DNA from: CAYSZB01 sp964435475
GTDB lineage: Bacteria; Chloroflexota; Anaerolineae; Anaerolineales; Anaerolineaceae
DNA: 64,000 nt
Direction: 5' to 3'
NCBI GenBank assembly: GCA_964435475.1
Contig: CAYSZB010000007.1
Coordinates: 5,598-69,597, forward strand
The translations under genes and the position numbers were made by a program. Below are positions 58,294 to 64,000 of the stretch, one piece after another (the first letter of the stretch is position 1; each line of letters begins with the position of its first letter). Below the pieces are notes generated by a model. The model saw only the letters and a list, made by a program, of their open reading frames with translations. It was not told the origin of the DNA and ran no database searches.

Positions 58294-58329
58294 AAGCCCC
58301 CAGTAACGCATTGCTTATTGGGGGCTTTT
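58294..58329 (+). terminator. intrinsic terminator after fdhA
   Basis: AAGCCCCCA pairs with TGGGGGCTT and the stem extends inward by about four pairs (one G-U) around an 8-nt loop. A short T4 follows. It separates fdhA from the convergent mobA, which ends at 58328. Confidence 0.88.
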
Positions 58330-58948
58330 ATTTAAGTCCGGAAGCTATTTTTTCAGCTTGCTCGAAATCGTTTTTCGTGTTGATATTTATGAATGCAAGA
58401 TGACCTGGATCTAGCTTACTGATCAACAAATCATTCATCTCTATCACCTTAACTTTGGACAACCACGAAACCAGGCGGTATTCTTTGTCCTTTATACTTT
58501 GTTCTATGGCGTCTTTACAGGTATTCCGTCTATACACAGCATGTAGTGGTTCGTAGTAGTCCGGACCAGTTTTGGGAATCGCTACATCAGCTCCATTTTT
58601 CCTCAATATTTTCTTTGCTTCTAACAGGATTTCTTTATTAACAAACGGAAGATCACAAGCCACCACGGCCACATAATTATGTGATGCAATTTCCATTGCA
58701 GTGTACATCCCACCAATTGGTCCGATATTCGGAATAATATCGGGGAATATTCTACAATTCAAAAAATCCAGTTCTTCAGGTGAATTTGATACGACCAGGA
58801 TTTCATCAGAGATCTTATTAATCCTTTCATATACCCTTTGAACCAGTGGAATTCCTTGAAAGAGCATGGTCTTTTTGTTTTCACCCATCCGTGAAGACCT
58901 TCCACCTGCTTGGATGACCACGCTAAGGTCAGATGTTACATTTCTCAA
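58328..58948 (-). CDS. mobA: molybdenum cofactor guanylyltransferase
   Basis: This 206-residue nucleotidyltransferase attaches GMP to molybdopterin to make the MGD cofactor that FdhA needs. The signature is VVIQAGGRSSRMGENKKTM, then PNIGPIGGMYTAME and VVACDLPFVNKEIL. It converges on fdhA across a terminator and is divergent from fdhD, so all three sit in one formate dehydrogenase maturation neighbourhood. A TATAAT-like element lies in the 104-bp gap to fdhD. Confidence 0.92.
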   Translation of the reverse strand: MRNVTSDLSVVIQAGGRSSRMGENKKTMLFQGIPLVQRVYERINKISDEILVVSNSPEELDFLNCRIFPDIIPNIGPIGGMYTAMEIASHNYVAVVACDLPFVNKEILLEAKKILRKNGADVAIPKTGPDYYEPLHAVYRRNTCKDAIEQSIKDKEYRLVSWLSKVKVIEMNDLLISKLDPGHLAFININTKNDFEQAEKIASGLK

Positions 58949-59052
58949 ATTTATCGATGCCTAAACTAAATATTTTCTTTTTCTTTATTATAATTGCCGG
59001 TAAGCTAACCAGGTAACTTTGGTGCCCGCTAGTTATAACACAAGGAACTGAA

Positions 59053-59823
59053 ATGTCAGAATTATTTGATTTGATTAATGCTTGGGATTATAAAACCGAT
59101 GATAAAAAGCTGATATCCTCATCAAAGAATATTTTAAATGAGTGGGAGGTTGCTTTATCGGTAAATGGTAATTTATGGCTGAACTTTTGTACTTCTCCCT
59201 GTGATCTGTCCCAACTGGCTATAGGATTCTTATTTAATGAATCGATCATTAAAGGTCTGGATGAAATTGAAGATGTCAAAGTTGATACTGATTATCACGT
59301 ATTAAAAGTCAAGCTAAGAAAACCAATCAACATTTCAAATAATTTGTTACGAACTTCAACAGGACTGGGAATTTCCCCAAAGGGCAGGAAAAACCTATTA
59401 CCCTCCTCCTCGTCCACTTATACTGCAGGCACGATAGCGTCCCTATATGATCAATTCCTGGCTTCAAGGCCAACAAATAATGAATCAGTTGGTGGCCTTC
59501 ATTGTGCTGCGTTGAGCGATGGAAGTAAGATCAACTTATTAATTGAAGACATCGGGAGGCACAACTGCATAGATAAACTGGCTGGCTACTGGTTGTCATC
59601 CGGCAAATCATTCATTCCACAGATACTCATTCTAACTGGCCGGATAAGTTCTGAGATGGTCCAAAAATCACTCGCCATGAATATCCATGTCTTGGTCTCT
59701 AGAACCACCCCCACCATCAAGGCGATCGAACTCGCTAAGGTAACTGGTGTGACGGTGATCGGGTATGTCAGGCAAGGCAATTTTTCAGTATTTTCCCATC
59801 CTGAAGTGATTGTTGAATTCTAA
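59053..59823 (+). CDS. fdhD: FdhD-family formate dehydrogenase maturation protein lacking the loop cysteines
   Basis: This 256-residue FdhD is recognised from TSPCDLSQLAIGFLFNESII, GGLHCAALSD, EDIGRHNCIDKLAGY, LTGRISSEMVQKSL and SRTTPTIKAIELAK. FdhD carries sulfur from IscS to the metal cofactor through a Cys-containing loop (CxxC in E. coli; CGxG in many anaerobes). Here the loop reads RTSTGLGISPKGR (100-112) with no Cys. The fold and cofactor-binding motifs are intact, so it may act as a cofactor chaperone or use another Cys (C154 in GGLHCA). The gene has CAAGGAAC upstream. Confidence 0.9.
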   Translation: MSELFDLINAWDYKTDDKKLISSSKNILNEWEVALSVNGNLWLNFCTSPCDLSQLAIGFLFNESIIKGLDEIEDVKVDTDYHVLKVKLRKPINISNNLLRTSTGLGISPKGRKNLLPSSSSTYTAGTIASLYDQFLASRPTNNESVGGLHCAALSDGSKINLLIEDIGRHNCIDKLAGYWLSSGKSFIPQILILTGRISSEMVQKSLAMNIHVLVSRTTPTIKAIELAKVTGVTVIGYVRQGNFSVFSHPEVIVEF

Positions 59824-59914
59824 GAATAATTTCGATAGTAAATCTTTTTTCAGAGAATTTTCCGTAGCATGCTAAAACACAAGTGCTAGTGATGTAGATA
59901 AATCTGGTTTATTC

Positions 59915-60199
59915 TCAATAATCAATCTCTTTCGCTGTCCGCTTCTTGATTGGCCTGATGTGCATCGATTCATAAGGAAACCATAATATATGATCAGGAA
60001 CCATCCAACCGTCTGTCAAGTAAACACTCGTCCGAAATTGAACAGCGACCATCTTATCATCAACCTGGACAACTGTCCCTTTTAACCACCCGTGAATCCT
60101 TTGATTGTTCTTTTCATGATCACAGTTTACTTCAACGTGATCTCCAACCTCGTACGCATTTTCATCTTGTGGGGGTTTCATATAGACAGATGGTGACAT
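59915..60199 (-). CDS. small SH3-like barrel protein, unknown
   Basis: This 94-residue protein has a strand-rich pattern typical of SH3/Tudor-like barrels: YEVGDHVEVNC, then GWLKGTVVQVDDKMVAVQF and WMVPDHILWFPYESMHIRPI. I recognise no named family. AGAGGAAAT lies upstream of the ATG. It follows sufD on the same strand with 76 bp between, and may be read from the suf operon. Confidence 0.7.
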   Translation of the reverse strand: MSPSVYMKPPQDENAYEVGDHVEVNCDHEKNNQRIHGWLKGTVVQVDDKMVAVQFRTSVYLTDGWMVPDHILWFPYESMHIRPIKKRTAKEIDY

Positions 60200-60275
60200 A
60201 ATTTCCTCTTAATAACATTAACAGCAACTATATTTTAGCAGATTTAAGGGAGAAATCACTCTTTTCCGTTGACAA

Positions 60276-61595
60276 TTACTCTTTTTCGACAATTTTACCC
60301 TTGATGAATTTCTCTGTATGTTGGACTAACATTGGTTTCCGGAGAAGATCAATGATCTGGTTCAAGAATCCGTTGATAAGTAAGGTTTCACTCTGCTTCT
60401 GATCAAGCCCTCTTGCTTGCAGGTAGAATAGTTCCTCTTTAGACAGTCTTCTGACAACAGCCCCATGAGAACACTTGACATCATTATTGAGTATCTCCAG
60501 GCCAGGGATCGTATTGATCCGGGCTTGGGAGCTCAATACCAGGCTTTCACTCTTCTGGTATCCATCAGATTTTGCTGCATCTGCCTCAACTCTGACCATG
60601 CCTCGCCAAACAACCGATCCCTTATCCCAGGCGACGGACTTAAAGTTGAGATCACTTGTGGTAGATCGATTAGCATGCAATTGTCTTGTTTCAATATCTA
60701 TGTGTTGGGTATCCTCTGAAAGGATCAAGCCGCTGATTTTCGCCTCCGCGCCCTCTCCCACCAGGTCAAATTCCATAAATGCCTTGGTTTGATGACTGCC
60801 CGAGCTCAATGATGCAAAATTCAGATTTCCTTGCTCTAATATTCTCACTTTTTGATAAGAAATAAAATCAACATCCGTGTTGAGTGATTGAGTGGTTAAT
60901 ATATCAATCTGGGAATTATTATCCACAATGATTTCCATAACTTCACCGAGGAAAGTTCCTGTGGTTTTCTGATTCACATGATTCCCACGGTCTAGAACTA
61001 TCGATGCCCTGGAGCCCTTATCGCACCAAATAATGTGATGATAAAATTCCGACCTGCCACCTGAAGGTGATTGGAGTTCAATATTAAGAGGCAGTTCGAT
61101 CTTAACATTTGGCGGAATGTATAGAAATGCCCCATTTTCGGCTGAACCATTGATCAGCCCAGCAAATTTTCCTTTGGTAAATGGAATTAATTTCCCGATG
61201 AGTTCGTTCACCAGGTCCGGGTGATCAACTATCGCACTGCTGAGGTCACAAAATATTACGCCTTGCTCCAGCAGGTAATGGGCTAGCTGGTAATTATATG
61301 TATTGCGCTGATATTGCAAGTACCCGGAATAATTGGCTTTCCTGGCTAATGGGTGGCCTCTCTGATGCAACTTCTTGGTAAACGCTCGTTTGTCTATTAG
61401 AAATGAATACTTATTTTCATCAATCTCAAACGAACGCCAAGCTTCATCTTTCCTGGATGGGAAACTTAATCGATGATATTCATCATTTGAATTATCAAAA
61501 AATGCCTGGATAGCCGACCTTGCAGGTGACCAGGATGGATCAGAATTGTTTTGCCCTTTGACTGAGTGCTTTACGGTCTTGTCCATGGTTTTCAT
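60276..61595 (-). CDS. sufD: Fe-S cluster assembly protein SufD
   Basis: This 439-residue SufB/SufD-fold protein has a right-handed beta-helix core (about 130-380) and the conserved C-terminal end CSHGAVVRRLSKEELFYLQARGLDQKQSETLLINGF. The His that contributes to the SufB-D interface cluster site is in KCSHGA. It forms SufBC2D with its neighbours, assembling Fe-S clusters for the many redox proteins in this window. It overlaps sufB by 4 bp. Confidence 0.93.
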   Translation of the reverse strand: MKTMDKTVKHSVKGQNNSDPSWSPARSAIQAFFDNSNDEYHRLSFPSRKDEAWRSFEIDENKYSFLIDKRAFTKKLHQRGHPLARKANYSGYLQYQRNTYNYQLAHYLLEQGVIFCDLSSAIVDHPDLVNELIGKLIPFTKGKFAGLINGSAENGAFLYIPPNVKIELPLNIELQSPSGGRSEFYHHIIWCDKGSRASIVLDRGNHVNQKTTGTFLGEVMEIIVDNNSQIDILTTQSLNTDVDFISYQKVRILEQGNLNFASLSSGSHQTKAFMEFDLVGEGAEAKISGLILSEDTQHIDIETRQLHANRSTTSDLNFKSVAWDKGSVVWRGMVRVEADAAKSDGYQKSESLVLSSQARINTIPGLEILNNDVKCSHGAVVRRLSKEELFYLQARGLDQKQSETLLINGFLNQIIDLLRKPMLVQHTEKFIKGKIVEKE

Positions 61596-63004
61596 CCGAC
61601 TGAACCTACCATCTGCAATTGTATAAGGCGGTTCATTTCAACTGCATATTCCATCGGCAATTCTTTCACTAATGGTTCAATGAACCCGGATACGACCATA
61701 GTCATGGCATCTTCAAGGCTCAAACCCCTGCTCTGCAGGTAAAAAAGCTGCTCCTCATCAATTTTTGAAACTGTTGCTTCATGACCTATTGAAACATCAT
61801 CAGAACGAATATCCATATACGGATATGTATCAGAGCGGGATTCCGGATCCAGTAACAATGCATCACAAACTACATTTGACCTTATACCAGTTCTACCTTC
61901 TGCTACTTTTACTAAACCGCGATAGCTTGAGCGTCCCGCCCCCTTGGATATCGATTTTGAGGTGATCTTGCTGCTTGTATTGGAGACAAAATGGATCATT
62001 TTCCCGCCAGCATCCTGCTGCTGACCAGTAGATGCAAATGCAACCGAAAGAATTTCACCATGGGCGCCTTCACCTTTGAGGTAACAAGAGGGATACTTCA
62101 TCGTCACTTTGGAGCCAAGGTTTGCATCGACCCATTCCATTGTGCCATTCTCATGAACAACCGACCTTTGGGTGACAAGGTTGTAAACGTTCTTGGACCA
62201 GTTTTGAATGGTCGTATAACGAACCCGGGCATTCTTTCTTACTACAATCTCAATAACGCCACTATGGAACGAATTACTTAAGTATGTGGGGGCTGTACAG
62301 CCTTCAACATAGTGAACTTGAGAACCCTCATCTGCTATGATAAGTGATCTTTCAAATTGACCAATATTCGCACTGTTCAGTCGGAAATATGCCTGCAATG
62401 GCAGGTCCACTTTGACCCCCTTAGGCACGTAAACAAACGAGCCTCCCGACCAAACAGCACTGTTTAGTGCAGCAAATGTGTTGTCACCTATGGGAACAAC
62501 AGTGGCAAAGTATTCACGGAACAGGTCAGGATATAGTTTTAATCCATTCTCGATACTTAAAAATATCACTCCCTGCTTTGCCAGGTTTTCTTGAATACTG
62601 TGATAGACCATTTCAGATTCATACTGGGCACCGACACCAGAAAGATATTTTTGCTCAGCCTCAGGGATACCCAGCCGTTCAAATGTGTCTTTGATGGTAG
62701 ATGGCACATCTTCCCAGGTTTTTCCCTCAATATCTGAAGGCCTTACATAATAATAAATATCCGACAGATCCAGATCTGATAGGTCAGGTCCCCATGAGGG
62801 AATCTGCCTGCTGAGAAAATGTCTGTATGCCTTCAATCTAAATTCCAGCATCCACGAAGGTTCATCCTTAAAAGCTGAAATTTGCCTGACGATATTTTCA
62901 CTAAGGCCTTTTTCGCTCTTAAATGAAAACTCTTCCTGGTCTTTAAATCCATATTTATATTCATCCCCCATTTTTTCAATGAAACCAGGCGCAGAATTTG
63001 TCAT
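61592..63004 (-). CDS. sufB: Fe-S cluster assembly protein SufB
   Basis: This 470-residue scaffold protein has PSDIEGKTWEDVPSTIK, then VGAQYESEMVYHSI. The beta-helix core follows (SGGSFVYVPKGVKVDLPLQAYFR, DEGSQVHYVEGCTAP, SNVVCDALLLD with the conserved Cys). The tail is GHEATVSKIDEEQLFYLQSRGLS. SufB receives sulfur and holds the nascent cluster. The gene is 15 bp after sufC. The desulfurase sufS and sufU are not in the window. Confidence 0.95.
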   Translation of the reverse strand: MTNSAPGFIEKMGDEYKYGFKDQEEFSFKSEKGLSENIVRQISAFKDEPSWMLEFRLKAYRHFLSRQIPSWGPDLSDLDLSDIYYYVRPSDIEGKTWEDVPSTIKDTFERLGIPEAEQKYLSGVGAQYESEMVYHSIQENLAKQGVIFLSIENGLKLYPDLFREYFATVVPIGDNTFAALNSAVWSGGSFVYVPKGVKVDLPLQAYFRLNSANIGQFERSLIIADEGSQVHYVEGCTAPTYLSNSFHSGVIEIVVRKNARVRYTTIQNWSKNVYNLVTQRSVVHENGTMEWVDANLGSKVTMKYPSCYLKGEGAHGEILSVAFASTGQQQDAGGKMIHFVSNTSSKITSKSISKGAGRSSYRGLVKVAEGRTGIRSNVVCDALLLDPESRSDTYPYMDIRSDDVSIGHEATVSKIDEEQLFYLQSRGLSLEDAMTMVVSGFIEPLVKELPMEYAVEMNRLIQLQMVGSVG

Positions 63005-63019
63005 ATAGAATCTGCGACC

Positions 63020-63799
63020 TTAATTCTCTTTATCATTAATCTGGTATTTTTCTCGTATCCAATCATACCCATTCTCTTCCAGGTAATGAGCAAGGTCGGC
63101 ACTGCCCGATTCGACGATCGTACCATTGAACATTATGTGAACAAAATCAGGATGTATGTAATTCAATATTCGCTGGTAATGAGTGATCAGCAAGATTCCG
63201 AGGTCATTCCCTCTAAGTGTATTTACCCCCTCTGATACTATGCGCAGTGCATCGATATCTAAGCCCGAATCTGTTTCGTCTAATATGGCAAAACGGGGTT
63301 CCAGGACCGCCATCTGTAATATTTCTGCTCGTTTCTTCTCACCGCCCGAGAAACCTTCATTTAAATATCTGCCACCAAACGAGTAATCCATTTTCAGCAT
63401 GTCCATCTTGTGCTTCATGAGCTTTCTAAACTCAAGCACAGATACCGGTTTTGCTTCCTTATCCAAAAATTTTGCTTTGGCATTCAATGCGGTTCTTAGG
63501 AAATTTGCTACTGTAACACCAGGCAAACTAACCGGATACTGGAAGGCAAGGAATAAGCCATGCTGTGCCCGTTCGTCAGGTTTAAGTGTTTTTATGCTTC
63601 TTCCGTCAAGGCGGATGTCACCTTTTGTGATCGTATAGGCTGGATGCCCCATGATTGTGTACGCCAGAGTTGATTTGCCAGTTCCATTTGGACCCATGAT
63701 CGCATGGACTTCCCCCTGCTTTATCGACAAATTCAAACCTTTAATGATTTCTGTTGTTCCAACAAGGACATGTAGGTTTTTTATTTCAAGACTTATCAT
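63020..63799 (-). CDS. sufC: Fe-S cluster assembly ATPase SufC
   Basis: This 259-residue ABC-type ATPase has Walker A GPNGTGKST, Q-loop FLAFQYPVSLPGV, a signature region NEGFSGGEKKRAEIL, Walker B FAILDETDSGLD and switch His LLITHYQRIL. It drives the conformational change of SufB-SufD during cluster assembly. It is first in the sufCBD operon, which has its own promoter and a leader dyad. Confidence 0.95.
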   Translation of the reverse strand: MISLEIKNLHVLVGTTEIIKGLNLSIKQGEVHAIMGPNGTGKSTLAYTIMGHPAYTITKGDIRLDGRSIKTLKPDERAQHGLFLAFQYPVSLPGVTVANFLRTALNAKAKFLDKEAKPVSVLEFRKLMKHKMDMLKMDYSFGGRYLNEGFSGGEKKRAEILQMAVLEPRFAILDETDSGLDIDALRIVSEGVNTLRGNDLGILLITHYQRILNYIHPDFVHIMFNGTIVESGSADLAHYLEENGYDWIREKYQINDKEN

Positions 63800-63819
63800 T
63801 TTTCATCTTTCAAAAATAA

Positions 63820-63842
63820 AAATAGACTTGCAATGTCTATTT
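63820..63842 (-). promoter_or_regulatory. inverted repeat in the sufC leader
   Basis: Perfect 8-bp arms AAATAGAC and GTCTATTT are separated by 7 bp, between the suf promoter and the sufC start. On the transcribed strand the repeat is followed by TTTATTTTT, so it could be an operator (for an Rrf2/SufR-type sensor) or a weak attenuator hairpin. Confidence 0.5.
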
Positions 63843-63871
63843 CTCTTGATCTGTATAATTTTTGCCTAGAT

Positions 63872-63900
63872 AGTCTAGCATAGCCAAATATATTTGTCAA
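63872..63900 (-). promoter_or_regulatory. sigma-70-type promoter of sufCBD
   Basis: TTGACA (63900-63895), a 17-bp spacer and TAGACT (63877-63872) on the minus strand precede sufC by about 73 bp. Confidence 0.65.
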
Positions 63901-63966
63901 TATTTATTATAAAAATGATTATTATTAAACCTTAGATTCTATACTGTAAATAATTGATTAAAGGTT

Positions 63967-63972
63967 TATAAT
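63967..63972 (+). promoter_or_regulatory. -10 element pointing out of the window
   Basis: TATAAT in an A+T-rich region, 28 bp from the right edge, facing rightward. The -35 is weak. It suggests a divergent gene beginning just outside. No gene is visible from 63800 to 64000. Confidence 0.3.
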
Positions 63973-64000
63973 GTACTTTGTAATGGTACTAAAAAGGTGG

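Noticed and set aside
1..64000. CRISPR arrays, insertion sequences, prophage or integrase genes
   Set aside because: No regularly spaced repeats, transposase or integrase motifs were found in either strand.

Overview
The window reads as chromosome of a strictly anaerobic bacterium. The most likely source is an Anaerolineae-type member of the Chloroflexota; this is inferred from the gene mix and was not tested by a search. The supporting signs are a low-potential redox repertoire (AOR-family tungsten enzyme, HdrA/HdrC/MvhD, NuoE/NuoF-linked formate dehydrogenase, FocA), a PPi-type phosphofructokinase, SufCBD, a T-box in front of ileS, and sigma-54 beside sigma-70. A run of exactly 100 Ns flanked by a 55-bp duplication shows that this is a scaffolded draft or metagenome assembly. 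No insertion sequence, prophage, CRISPR array or rRNA operon was seen.

Layout. 1-13.2 kb is mostly housekeeping: rluB-scpB, GtrA, rsmD, Nudix, PPi-PFK, a GT87-like membrane protein, a GldA/F/G-type ABC exporter with a DUF4340 protein, rpoD, ndk and rpmF. 13.2-28.9 kb holds hflX and an aminotransferase, then a self-contained sigma-54 island. The island comprises rpoN, a soluble histidine kinase and an NtrC-type activator without a DNA-binding domain, all overlapping by 4 bp. They are followed by a second transcription unit encoding a two-helix membrane protein, a ~1800-residue TPR protein and a TPR-C25 (gingipain/caspase-fold) peptidase. Both units have textbook -24/-12 promoters.

29.1-39.0 kb is a nine-gene redox operon: AOR, ferredoxin, HdrA, HdrC, MvhD, a dicluster Fe-S protein, HydB-like, HydG-like FAD/NAD module and polyferredoxin. 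The HdrA gene is interrupted by one in-frame TGA exactly where the family has a conserved Cys, so it is probably a selenoprotein of 837 residues. No HdrB is present, which suggests an AOR-Hdr-Flx-like electron-bifurcating or confurcating complex that couples aldehyde or acid chemistry to NAD(H) and ferredoxin.

39.0-46.5 kb (minus strand) carries T-box-ileS-lspA-rluD-ltaE, and hisS followed by its own tRNA-His. 46.6-59.8 kb is a formate dehydrogenase locus: a DRTGG/CBS-ATPase/DRTGG/PHP regulatory set, NuoE1, HATPase, ferredoxin-like protein, NuoF1, NuoE2, NuoF2, FocA, FdhA, then mobA and fdhD. In this locus the thioredoxin-fold [2Fe-2S] sites of the ferredoxin-like protein and of both NuoF N-termini have lost their cysteines, while both NuoE proteins keep theirs; FdhD also lacks its loop cysteines. 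60.3-63.8 kb is sufCBD with a dyad in its leader.

The best candidates for something undescribed are the Sec-HdrA/AOR/Flx-like complex, the sigma-54-controlled TPR plus C25-protease system, and the formate dehydrogenase complex with systematically lost Trx-fold clusters.
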